Of a stretch of 64,000 nucleotides of DNA, positions 35,464 to 42,805 are shown one piece after another. Position numbers and translations under genes: made by a program. The first letter of the stretch is position 1; every line of letters begins with the position of its first letter. The stretch covers positions 302,421 to 366,420 of the forward strand of contig NZ_NIWT01000008.1 in assembly GCF_002236115.1 (NCBI RefSeq). The letters run 5' to 3'. The notes beneath the pieces were generated by a model. That model was given only the letters and a program-made list of their open reading frames with translations. It made no database searches and was not told the DNA's origin. The DNA comes from Pseudomonas jessenii (GTDB lineage Bacteria > Pseudomonadota > Gammaproteobacteria > Pseudomonadales > Pseudomonadaceae).

Positions 35464-35811
35464 TCAGCGACGGGCCACGGGCATTGTCAGCAACTGCAAG
35501 CGCTGGGCAATGGCGGCGGGACGGATTTTGTTCCAGCGCTTGTTCGCCGCGTCACCGACGATCAACCGTGTGGAGTGCTGCAAGGGGGTCGGCACGATCT
35601 GGTCGATGCGCCCCCATACAAGGTCCATTTGCACCTTGTCTTCGGTAAGAAAAAACCAGTGGGGCCCATCGATGCCCTGTTTCAAGGTGCAAGCCTTGAG
35701 TACCGCTGGCGTGTTGCGCAGCGGATCACTGGTAAGGGAGATAAAGGTGCTGCCGTTCTGGTCCTGCACGGGTATGTCGGGGAAGCAGGTTTTCCTGTCG
35801 AAGGCGCTCAT
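35464..35811 (-). CDS. SCO-like protein lacking the CxxxC metal motif
   Basis: A 115-aa protein whose second half aligns by eye with the C-terminal half of the adjacent SCO protein (GPHWFFLTEDKV, H79, LIVGDAANKRWNK versus GPGWSWLTG, H166, LILVGDGNNRYWT). The segment holding the CxxxC copper site is missing. Only C9 and C41 are present and there is no signal peptide. It may be a decayed paralogue or a SCO partner. ATGA overlap with the upstream SCO gene shows coupling. Confidence 0.6.
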   Translation of the reverse strand: MSAFDRKTCFPDIPVQDQNGSTFISLTSDPLRNTPAVLKACTLKQGIDGPHWFFLTEDKVQMDLVWGRIDQIVPTPLQHSTRLIVGDAANKRWNKIRPAAIAQRLQLLTMPVARR

Positions 35812-36464
35812 GGCTGGTGCTCCATGGCGATGGCGGTGTGCTTGGCGTGGGCGTTGCGTTCGCCTCTGAGCCTCTCGACGGCCCGGGCCAGCTCCGCCGG
35901 TTCGGTGAGACCGTAGTAGCGGGTCCAGTAGCGGTTGTTGCCGTCCCCCACCAGAATCAGTGGCGAGTGGTTCTCGAAGTTACCGCGGTAGACACCCAGG
36001 CCCTTGAGGGTGGCATCGACCGCCTGCGGCGAACCGGTCAGCCAGCTCCAGCCCGGCCCTTTCTGGAAGGTGCGGGCGTAGTCGTTCAGGCGTTGGGGAT
36101 CATCACGCTGCGGGTCGATGCTGATGGACACCAATTGCACCTCGGTGCCGACCCGCGCGCCCAAATGTTTCTGTACCCTGCCCATGATCGAGGACATCAC
36201 CGGGCAGACCGTGGTGCAACGGGTGTAAATGAAACCCATGACCACGATTTTGTTGCTGACCAGGTCTTTTTCCAGGTTGACGACCTTGCCGTTCTGGTCC
36301 AGCAAGGCCACGTCGGCAAATCTGATCCGGGCGTTCTCCGGGCTGGCGGTGCTGGCCGCCGTGTCGTGCCCGGTGTGCTCGTCCGCCGAGTGAGCCAGCG
36401 CCTGGTCGATACCGAAGGCCAACAGGCAAAACGTCAGCAGGCCGCAATGCGCGAATCGGTCCAT
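35808..36464 (-). CDS. SCO1/SenC-family copper chaperone
   Basis: A 218-aa thioredoxin-fold protein with an N-terminal signal (LLTFCLLAFGIDQALAHSADE). Copper ligands are C83 and C87 (TRCTTVCPVM) and H166 (ENHSPLILVGD), all present. A His-rich stretch (HSADEHTGHD) after the signal could bind extra metal. Known roles are Cu delivery to cytochrome oxidase CuA or redox work on copper proteins; no oxidase gene is nearby. The ATG at 36464 follows GAGGAAA. First gene of a three-gene operon. Confidence 0.88.
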   Translation of the reverse strand: MDRFAHCGLLTFCLLAFGIDQALAHSADEHTGHDTAASTASPENARIRFADVALLDQNGKVVNLEKDLVSNKIVVMGFIYTRCTTVCPVMSSIMGRVQKHLGARVGTEVQLVSISIDPQRDDPQRLNDYARTFQKGPGWSWLTGSPQAVDATLKGLGVYRGNFENHSPLILVGDGNNRYWTRYYGLTEPAELARAVERLRGERNAHAKHTAIAMEHQP

Positions 36465-36591
36465 GTCGGTTTCCTCGTTAGTGGGTATCACCGGGACTGA
36501 CCCGAAATCCCGGCACGACGCCGGACAAGGGTTGGTCCTGTTTTCAGCAACATTCCTCTTTACCGATCTGTACCTGTCTTACCCGCCCCGT
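36465..36591. other. 5' leader of the SCO operon
   Basis: A gap between the SCO start and a REPIN. If the sigma54-type promoter at 36786 is used, the whole stretch, REPIN included, is transcribed as a leader of about 300 nt. No gene is seen. Confidence 0.45.
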
Positions 36592-36680
36592 TGTGGGGGC
36601 GAGCTTGCTCGCGATAGCGGACTGACAGTCGACATCGTTGGCGACTGGAAAGCAGTCATCGCGAGCAAGCTCGCTCCCAC
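36592..36680. repeat. REPIN in the SCO leader
   Basis: Inverted REP doublet from TGTGGGGGCGAGCTTG to CAAGCTCGCTCCCAC. It lies between the proposed sigma54 promoter and the SCO gene. Confidence 0.9.
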
Positions 36681-36785
36681 TGGGGGGGTAAGCAAATCAA
36701 TCAAGGACCAAGCGTGGGATATGCCGATCATGGACTCGGGCCTCGCTGCGGGTTATCGGGGGAACACTTCGATAAATCGTCCGGA

Positions 36786-36800
36786 GCAATCCGCATGCCA
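36786..36800 (-). promoter_or_regulatory. Sigma54-type promoter upstream of the SCO operon
   Basis: On the minus strand TGGCATGCGGATTGC fits TGGCAC-N5-TTGC with a single C-to-T change in the -24 element and a perfect TTGC. Predicted start near 36774. GC-rich palindromes lie 50-125 bp upstream. Confidence 0.62.
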
Positions 36801-36850
36801 CAAAAAAATACGTTATTAATCAGCTTGTTATGATCACGACTTGATAGGCC

Positions 36851-36923
36851 GGGGGATATTCCCCACCCAATCCCCCCCCTTTTTCGCCGGGGCCACTATT
36901 CCCCACTATTGGGGAAATTTCCC
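36851..36923. promoter_or_regulatory. Cluster of GGGGA/TCCCC palindromes
   Basis: Three palindromes: GGGGA-TAT-TCCCC (36852-36864), TTCCCC-ACTATT-GGGGAA (36898-36915) and GGGGAAATTTCCCC (36910-36923), the last two overlapping. They lie between the transglycosylase stop and the sigma54-type promoter at 36786, where enhancer-binding sites would be expected. Confidence 0.5.
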
Positions 36924-36934
36924 CGGGTGTTCGA

Positions 36935-37543
36935 TCACAGCGGCGCATCCGCGGGCAACCCCTGCAAACGCCGATACTGCTTCAGCACACTGGGCACATA
37001 ACGCTGGGTTTCGGCGAACGGCGGGACCACGTTGCCCCGGCTGAGCACCGCTTGCGGGCCGGCGTTATAGGCCGCCACGGCGAGGCGGATATCGTTGTCG
37101 AACATCGTCATCAGGCGCTTGAGATAGCGGGCGCCACCCTGGATGTTGGCCTTGGGGTCGTAGACATTGGTCACCCCCATTTCGCGGGCGGTGGCAGGCA
37201 TCAATTGCATCAGCCCGCGAGCGCCCTTGGGTGAGGTGGCGCGGGCGTTGTAGCTCGATTCGGTCTTGATCACTGCGTGCAGCAGCGCCGCCGGCAGTTC
37301 GTTGGCCGTGGCCGCCGCCGCCACCAGCTCGGCATAGGGTTGCGCGGCGATCATCTGCGGTTGCTGATCGAGGCTGACCACCGGCGCATCGGGCTCACGA
37401 ATCACCCGTTCATAGTGGCGTCCGGGGCGGTGGACATTGGACAGGACGTAGCCGCCATTGGCGTCCACGGAAACAAACACATCGGCCTGTGCGGCGCTGG
37501 CCAACACAAGGAAACCCAGCAATCCGGCGGTGAGTGTCTTCAT
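36935..37543 (-). CDS. Lytic transglycosylase (SLT, MltC/PilT-associated type)
   Basis: A 202-aa exported enzyme. The signal peptide ends at SAAQADVFVSV. The SLT domain has the catalytic Glu95 in KTESSYN, then RATSPKGARGLMQLMP, and ends AAYNAGPQAVL. It cuts peptidoglycan glycan strands, as needed to let a secretin or pilus through the wall. It lies between the two secretion operons. The ATG at 37543 follows GGGAGG; the longer frame upstream translates promoter sequence. Confidence 0.87.
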   Translation of the reverse strand: MKTLTAGLLGFLVLASAAQADVFVSVDANGGYVLSNVHRPGRHYERVIREPDAPVVSLDQQPQMIAAQPYAELVAAAATANELPAALLHAVIKTESSYNARATSPKGARGLMQLMPATAREMGVTNVYDPKANIQGGARYLKRLMTMFDNDIRLAVAAYNAGPQAVLSRGNVVPPFAETQRYVPSVLKQYRRLQGLPADAPL

Positions 37544-37739
37544 TGTTATACCTCCCCTTTCCGGCCCCGAAAATTGGGGGTATTGCCCCAATGGCCAGTC
37601 GTGCACCAGCCATACGCAAGCACTGTGCCGTAAGCGAGAAGGCCCGTAGCAAGGGGGGCGCGCAAGGGTCAGCAACCGTGAGCATGGCAATTGCATGCAA
37701 CTACATGGCAACTCTGCTGCCGACTGTTACGAGGTCATC
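37544..37739. promoter_or_regulatory. Divergent control region of transglycosylase and gspG
   Basis: A minus-strand sigma54-type site, CGGCACAGTGCTTGC (37616-37630), has intact GGCAC and TTGC elements and would start the transglycosylase about 60 nt upstream. A CCCC-GAAAATT-GGGG palindrome (37565-37579) lies about 160 bp before gspG. A weaker plus-strand site (TGGCAACTCTGCTGC, 37706-37720) would leave only a leader of about nine bases. Confidence 0.5.
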
Positions 37740-38174
37740 ATGAATCAGCGACTGTGTTATGCCCGGCGAACCCAAAGCGGGTTCACCTTGCTCGAACTGT
37801 TGGTGGTGCTGGTGGTACTGGGGCTGTTGGCCGGCATCGTGGCGCCGAAGTATTTCGCCCAACTGGGCCGCTCCGAAGTGAAAGTGGCCAAGGCGCAGAT
37901 AGAAGGCTTGAGCAAGGCACTGGACCTTTACCGTCTGGAAGTTGGCCATTACCCGTCCACCGAACAGGGTTTGCAGGCGCTGGTCACCGCCCCCGCCGAC
38001 GAACCGCGCTGGACCGGCCCGTACCTGCAGAAAAAACTCCCGCAAGACCCCTGGGGGCGCAACTACGCCTATCGCTATCCCGGTGAAAACAGCGAGTACG
38101 ACCTGTTGTCCATGGGCAAGGACGGGCAGCCCGGTGGCGAAGGCGAGAACGCCGAAGTCACCAACTGGAACTGA
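37740..38174 (+). CDS. gspG: Major pseudopilin GspG
   Basis: A 144-aa major pseudopilin. The prepilin leader MNQRLCYARRTQSG is cut before FTLLELLVVLVVLGLLAG, and Glu5 is present. The mature protein shows the GspG hallmark KAQIEGLSKALDLYRLEVGHYPSTEQGLQAL and the calcium-loop pattern QDPWGRNYAYRYPGENSEYDLLSMGKDGQPGGEGENAEVTNW near the C-terminus. The ATG at 37740 follows GAGG. It is followed 5 bp later by gspF. Confidence 0.93.
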   Translation: MNQRLCYARRTQSGFTLLELLVVLVVLGLLAGIVAPKYFAQLGRSEVKVAKAQIEGLSKALDLYRLEVGHYPSTEQGLQALVTAPADEPRWTGPYLQKKLPQDPWGRNYAYRYPGENSEYDLLSMGKDGQPGGEGENAEVTNWN

Positions 38175-38179
38175 CGGGA

Positions 38180-39376
38180 ATGGCGACCATGCGCTTTCAT
38201 CTCAAGGCCGTCGGCAAGGCCGGTGTGGTCTCGATGACCGTCGAGGCACCGGGGCACAGCGAAGCCAGGCGCATCGCCGAAGACCAGGGCCTGCGGGTGG
38301 TCAGCCTGCACGCCGAGCGCCATTGGCGCGCATTGCGCCTGCACAAGCGCGAGACGTTCAACCTGGTGTTGTTCAGCCAGGAACTGACCACCTTGCTCAA
38401 CGCCGGCCTGCCGTTGATCGATGCCCTGGAAAGCCTGGCGGAAAAGGAAAACGCGCCACAGGCCCGCAAGACCTTGAACGAGTTGGTCCGCCTGCTTTAC
38501 GAGGGCAAATCGTTTTCCCAGGCCCTGAGCCAGCTGTCAGCCGTGTTCCCCCCGCTGTACGTGGCGCTGGTGCAGTCCAGTGAAAAGACCGGTGCCGTGG
38601 GCGATGCCCTGGGCCGCTATGTCAGCTATCGCCAGCGCATGGACGAGGTTCGCCAGAAAATCATCAGCGCTTCGATCTACCCCTTGCTGTTGCTGGTGGT
38701 GGGCGGTGGCGTGGTTTTGTTTTTGATGGGGTATGTCGTGCCGCGCTTCAGCCTGGTGTTTGAAGGACTGGGGTCGAACCTGCCCTGGATGTCGCAGATC
38801 CTGATGAGCAGCGGCATGTTCCTGCACGCCCACCAGGGTGAATTCTTCGGTGGCTTGCTGGCCATCATCGTCGCCCTCACCCTGCTCCAGCGCCAGCCGG
38901 CCTTTCGTCGGGGGCTGGACCGCCTGATCGAAAAACTCCCTGCGGTGCACCAGCGCATCTTCATGTATGAACTGGCGCGCTTCTACCGTTCACTGGGGAT
39001 TCTGCTGCAAGGCGGCATTCCCCTGGTCACCGCCATGGGCATGGTCCGTGGCCTGCTCACCGTCGCCTCCCGCACGCGCCTGGACCAGGCCTGCGACCGG
39101 GTGCGCGAGGGGCAATCACTTTCTGCCGCGCTGGAACTCAATCACCTGGTGACCCCCGTGTCCCTGCGCCTGCTGCGAGCCGGCGAACAGTCCGGCAACC
39201 TCGGGCAGATGATGGAGCGCAGCGCCGACTTCTACGACGAAGAAATCAGCCGCTGGATCGAATGGTTCGTGCGGCTGTTCGAACCCTTGCTCATGACCTT
39301 CATCGGTCTGTTGATCGGGGTGATCGTGATCCTGATGTACATCCCGATTTTCGAGCTGGCCTCGAGCATTCACTGA
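38180..39376 (+). CDS. gspF: Type II secretion inner-membrane protein GspF
   Basis: A 398-aa polytopic platform protein. It begins MRFHLKAVGKAGVV, then two T2SSF domains (FSQELTTLLNAGLPLIDALESL and MYELARFYRSLGILLQGGIPLVTAM). Three membrane helices are visible (YPLLLLVVGGGVVLFLMGYVV; GGLLAIIVALTLL; LMTFIGLLIGVIVILMYIPIF). It recruits the GspE ATPase to the pseudopilus base. ATGs at 38180 and 38189 are both possible; the first is used here. Its operon stands apart from the rest of the machine. Confidence 0.9.
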   Translation: MATMRFHLKAVGKAGVVSMTVEAPGHSEARRIAEDQGLRVVSLHAERHWRALRLHKRETFNLVLFSQELTTLLNAGLPLIDALESLAEKENAPQARKTLNELVRLLYEGKSFSQALSQLSAVFPPLYVALVQSSEKTGAVGDALGRYVSYRQRMDEVRQKIISASIYPLLLLVVGGGVVLFLMGYVVPRFSLVFEGLGSNLPWMSQILMSSGMFLHAHQGEFFGGLLAIIVALTLLQRQPAFRRGLDRLIEKLPAVHQRIFMYELARFYRSLGILLQGGIPLVTAMGMVRGLLTVASRTRLDQACDRVREGQSLSAALELNHLVTPVSLRLLRAGEQSGNLGQMMERSADFYDEEISRWIEWFVRLFEPLLMTFIGLLIGVIVILMYIPIFELASSIH

Positions 39377-39416
39377 CTCTTTGAAGCTGACCCTTCAGAC
39401 GCGGGTCCGGCTGAAC

Positions 39417-39539
39417 GCTGCACTCTTTTTCAATGTTCCCGCCGAATAAATCGGTGCGCTGAACTGTTCATCAAGTTCCCACGGGGAAAAATCAGCACAT
39501 TGCACTGTTCATGAAGGTTCCAATCTGAATTAAAGGACG
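39417..39539 (+). repeat. Three 41-bp direct repeats upstream of the Gly-rich gene
   Basis: Units start at 39417, 39458 and 39499, exactly 41 bp apart. Each opens with a 24-bp core of the type GCTGAACTGTTCATCAAGTT, then a less conserved A-rich spacer with ATC. The third ends just before the ribosome site AAGGACGGAG. The spacing is about four helical turns, so all cores face the same side. Confidence 0.75.
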
Positions 39540-39548
39540 GAGAACGAC

Positions 39549-40061
39549 ATGCTCATCAATAAGCTTTTACTGGCAGTAGCTATTGGCGCGGTTCTGTCGG
39601 CGTCTACCGTATTGATTCCGGACAGTCTGTCTGGAGTTTCCAGCGCTCAGGCCAAGGATGGGGGTAGTGGCGGTGGCGGTGGCGGTGGCGGAAGTGGTGG
39701 TGGCGGCAGTCACGGTGGCGGCGGCGGCGGCAGTGGAAGCGGCGGCGGCGGCAGTCATGGTGGAAGCGGCAGTGGTGGTAACAGCGGCAGCAGCCACAGT
39801 GGCGACCATGGCAGCAACAGTGGCCATGGCAGTGCCAACAGCGGTTCGAGCCACTCCGGATCGGTCTCGTCCTCAGGACGCAGCGGCACCCATGATGAAC
39901 CCGGGGACGACCATGGCGTTCATGCCAATGGCGAGCCCGGCGATGACCGTGGCGTCCATGCCAATGGCGAGCCTGGGGATGACCGTGGCGTCCATGCCAA
40001 TGGCGAGCCCGGTGATGACCGTGGCGTCCATGCCGAGCCCGGTGATGACAAAAGGAGCTGA
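39549..40061 (+). CDS. Secreted Gly/Ser/His-rich low-complexity protein
   Basis: A 170-aa protein with a clear signal peptide (LLLAVAIGAVLSASTVLIP ... SSAQA-KD). The mature part begins with a Gly/Ser/His tract of about 75 residues. A run of near-identical 12-residue repeats follows (GEPGDDRGVHAN and variants), four full units and a shorter last one. The acidic and His residues could bind metal. No known domain. The gene follows the gspGF operon by 172 bp and may be a substrate of that system, but this is inference. Confidence 0.7.
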   Translation: MLINKLLLAVAIGAVLSASTVLIPDSLSGVSSAQAKDGGSGGGGGGGGSGGGGSHGGGGGGSGSGGGGSHGGSGSGGNSGSSHSGDHGSNSGHGSANSGSSHSGSVSSSGRSGTHDEPGDDHGVHANGEPGDDRGVHANGEPGDDRGVHANGEPGDDRGVHAEPGDDKRS

Positions 40062-40092
40062 TTCCCACTGATTCCCACACAACACAAAACCC

Positions 40093-40182
40093 TGTGGGAG
40101 CGAGCCTGCTCGCGAAGGTTGAGTGTCAGACGACTTCAATGTTGGATGACACGACGCCATCGCGAGCAAGCTCGCTCCCACA
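40093..40182. repeat. REPIN after the Gly-rich gene
   Basis: Inverted REP doublet from TGTGGGAGCGAGCCTGCTCG to CAAGCTCGCTCCCACA, between the convergent Gly-rich gene and LysR gene. Confidence 0.9.
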
Positions 40183-40213
40183 GTGGCCGATGTGAGTCAG
40201 GCAATCCGCCGCT

Positions 40214-41110
40214 CTACAACCCACCCTCAGACTGATCCAGTTCCTCGCGCAAGAACTCAACCAGCGCCTGCACCGGCCGCGAACTCTGCCGGTGTTGCGG
40301 ATAGACCGCCGACAACGTCAGCGGCTCCGGCCGAAAATCCTCCAGCACTTCCACCAGCCGTCCAGCCTTCAACGCCGAGCCGACAATGAACGTTGGCAAA
40401 TACGTGATCCCCAGCCCGGCAATCGCCGCGTCCTTGAGCAATTCACCGTTGTTGACCCGCATCCGCCCGCTGACATTGACGCTCAATGGCTTGCCCTGCC
40501 CTGTAAACCGCCATTGAACCTGTCGACCATGGCCGTACGGCAGGCAGTCGTGACCGTGCAAATCTTCAGGCTTGAGCGGTGTGCCGCGTTCGGTCAGGTA
40601 CGCCGGGCTTGCGCAGTACACCCGCTCAATGGAGGCAATGCGTCGGGCGATCAGTGTCGAGTCTTCCAGTGTGCCGATGCGCAGCGCCAGGTCGTAGCCC
40701 TCACCGAGCAAATCCACGGGACGATCGCTCAAATCCATCTCCACCGTCACGTCGCGATAGCGCTGCAAAAACACCGGCAACAGGCAGCCCAGATGCGCCA
40801 GCGCGAACGACAGCGGCGCACTCACACGAATGGTCCCCCGTGGCTCGGTGGTCTGGCCGGCGATGCCCTGCTCCACTTGTTCGACTTCGCTGAGCAGACG
40901 CAAGGCTGACTCGTAATAGCTCTGCCCCAGCGGCGTGACATCCAGGCGCCGGGTCGAACGATTGAGCAAGCGCACGCCCAGGCGCTCTTCGAGTTGCATC
41001 AAGCGGCGGCTGACAAACTGCTTGGACAGCCCCAGTTGATCGGCGGCCGCCGTGAAGCTGCCGGAGTCCATGACCTGGCAAAAAATACGCATATCTTCGA
41101 AGGGGTTCAT
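40214..41110 (-). CDS. LysR-family regulator
   Basis: A 298-aa LysR protein from the ATG at 41110 (MNPFEDMRIFCQVMDSGSFTAAADQLGLSKQFVSRRLMQLEERLGV, the standard winged helix with PROSITE-like spacing). The effector domain includes GTIRVSAPLSFALAHLGCLL and the hinge DLALRIGTLEDSTLIARR. It is divergent from the mechanosensitive channel gene across 145 bp. LysR members of this type often repress or activate the divergent gene, but no effector is known here. Confidence 0.85.
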   Translation of the reverse strand: MNPFEDMRIFCQVMDSGSFTAAADQLGLSKQFVSRRLMQLEERLGVRLLNRSTRRLDVTPLGQSYYESALRLLSEVEQVEQGIAGQTTEPRGTIRVSAPLSFALAHLGCLLPVFLQRYRDVTVEMDLSDRPVDLLGEGYDLALRIGTLEDSTLIARRIASIERVYCASPAYLTERGTPLKPEDLHGHDCLPYGHGRQVQWRFTGQGKPLSVNVSGRMRVNNGELLKDAAIAGLGITYLPTFIVGSALKAGRLVEVLEDFRPEPLTLSAVYPQHRQSSRPVQALVEFLREELDQSEGGL

Positions 41111-41255
41111 TGTCACTTCCCGGTTGACAGTCAAACACTTTATAGCCGCTTGTTCCCTTTCAGGCACACCATTAATCTTCGTTCACCGCACTGAAATCAC
41201 CTTCCCCGAAGGATCTGCGATCTGTTTGCCGCAAGCATTTAAATGGAGTTTCCCC

Positions 41256-42683
41256 ATGTCCTTGCTCCTTGAGCATTTGCTTTCCCTGAGTGCACTGCTG
41301 TTGGTAATCGACGCCCTGCTGTGGCACCTCGCGCCGTTCAAGCATCGCGTCAGCCGGGTCGGTGTGCGCCTGGCGCTGTTTGTGCTGTTCAGCGCGGTGC
41401 TCATCAACGCCGGCGTCAGCCCGTTGCAGGCGCCGTTGTTTGCCGATGATCGCGTGGCACAACTGGGGGCCACGGCCCTGGGGATTCTCTGGTGGCTGTA
41501 CGTCGCGCGGGTGCTGACCGAAGTGATCGGCCTGGCCCTGATGCGGCGCATCGGCCATAGCGGCCGGCTGTTGCAGGATGTCATCGGTGCACTGGTGTTC
41601 CTGATTGCCGTGGTGGCCGCCGCCGGCTACGTGCTGGAGCTGCCGGTGAAAGGTTTGCTGGCGACCTCCGGCGTCGTCGCCATCGTGGTGGGTCTGGCAT
41701 TGCAGAGCACCTTGAGCGACGTGTTCTCCGGCATCGTGCTCAATACCACCAAGCCGTATCAGGTCGATGACCGGGTTTCCATCGACGGTATTGAAGGCAA
41801 GGTGCTGGACATCGACTGGCGCGCCACCCACCTGCTGACCAGCGCCGGCAGCACCGCTGTAGTGCCGAATTCGGTGGCGGCCAAGGCAAAGATCGTCAAT
41901 CTCAGCCGCCCGTTCAATATGCACGGCGTGTCGATCAGCATTCAGGTGCCCAACCACATCCGCCCGCGTCGGGTACTCGATGCCCTGGACCGCACCCTTC
42001 AGGGCAGTAGCAGTCTGCTGCTCGATCCGGCGCCGAAAGCCGTGCTCAAGGAGGCCGGTGAAACCATGTCCGAATACGTGGCCAGCGGCTTCATCGCCGA
42101 ATTGGGCAAAAAGGGTGAAGTGCGCAATCAACTGTTCGACCTGGCCCATCGGCACCTCGAAGCGGCAGGCATTTCCCGGCAACCCGATGGCGTGATCGAG
42201 CCGTCGACCCGCGCACGGGCCTTGCTCGATGAAGTGAAAATATTCCGCTCCCTGAGCGCCGAGGAACGGGATCACCTGGCCCAGAACATGGTGGCGCAGC
42301 AATACGCGGCCGGTGAGGTGGTGCTGGATCTGGATGAAGTACCGGACAGCCTGTTCGTCATCGCCACCGGCGTGGTCAGCGCCACCGTCCCCAACGGCAG
42401 CACGCAGATCGAAGCCGGGCGCATGGGGCCGAGTGAAGTCATGGGCGAACAAAGCATCCTCGCCGACACGCCGTCCCAGGCACGGTTCACCGCCATGACC
42501 TCAAGCATCATCTACCGCCTCGACAAATCACTGACCCGCAACTGCATGGCGCAACGACGGGAAGTCGACCGGGCGTTGAACAAGCTGCAGGCGGTGCGCC
42601 AGCAGAACAGCCGGATGGCGTTGATGGCCAAACCGGTAGCGGTCAGGAAAGGTGGGTTTTTGAGTTGGTTGCAGAGTCGCTGA
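41256..42683 (+). CDS. Mechanosensitive channel (MscS-like) with cyclic nucleotide-binding domain
   Basis: A 475-aa protein from the ATG at 41256 (GGAG upstream). Several N-terminal membrane helices precede the MscS core (LLATSGVVAIVVGLALQSTLSDVFSGIVLNTTKPYQVDDRVSIDGIEGKVLDIDWRATHL). The C-terminal ~110 residues form a cNMP-binding domain (AGEVVLDLDEVPDSLFVIATGVVSATVPNG, then GPSEVMGEQSILADTPSQARFTA). This is a cyclic-nucleotide-gated bCNG-type channel rather than a plain osmotic valve. The longer upstream frame reads through the LysR promoter. Confidence 0.88.
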   Translation: MSLLLEHLLSLSALLLVIDALLWHLAPFKHRVSRVGVRLALFVLFSAVLINAGVSPLQAPLFADDRVAQLGATALGILWWLYVARVLTEVIGLALMRRIGHSGRLLQDVIGALVFLIAVVAAAGYVLELPVKGLLATSGVVAIVVGLALQSTLSDVFSGIVLNTTKPYQVDDRVSIDGIEGKVLDIDWRATHLLTSAGSTAVVPNSVAAKAKIVNLSRPFNMHGVSISIQVPNHIRPRRVLDALDRTLQGSSSLLLDPAPKAVLKEAGETMSEYVASGFIAELGKKGEVRNQLFDLAHRHLEAAGISRQPDGVIEPSTRARALLDEVKIFRSLSAEERDHLAQNMVAQQYAAGEVVLDLDEVPDSLFVIATGVVSATVPNGSTQIEAGRMGPSEVMGEQSILADTPSQARFTAMTSSIIYRLDKSLTRNCMAQRREVDRALNKLQAVRQQNSRMALMAKPVAVRKGGFLSWLQSR

Positions 42684-42705
42684 TCAAGTGATCACACAAA
42701 AAATC

Positions 42706-42795
42706 TGTGGGAGCGAGCTTGCTCGCGATAGCTTTCTGTCAGTCAACATGTGTGTCGACTGATACGCCGCCATCGCGAGCAAGCTCGCTCCCACA
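42706..42795. repeat. REPIN between channel and YcaC genes
   Basis: Inverted REP doublet from TGTGGGAGCGAGC to GCTCGCTCCCACA, between two convergent genes, where it may help termination. Confidence 0.9.
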
Positions 42796-42805
42796 GGTGT
42801 ACTTC

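Noticed and set aside
33673..35916. 747-aa plus-strand frame
   Set aside because: It runs opposite the cytochrome c fusion, SCO-like gene and part of the SCO gene, all of which have clear domains. Its Arg/Gln/His-rich composition is that of an antisense shadow.
37706..37720. Plus-strand sigma54 promoter for gspG (TGGCAACTCTGCTGC)
   Set aside because: Spacing is right, but the start would fall on or after the Shine-Dalgarno sequence, leaving a leader of about nine bases.
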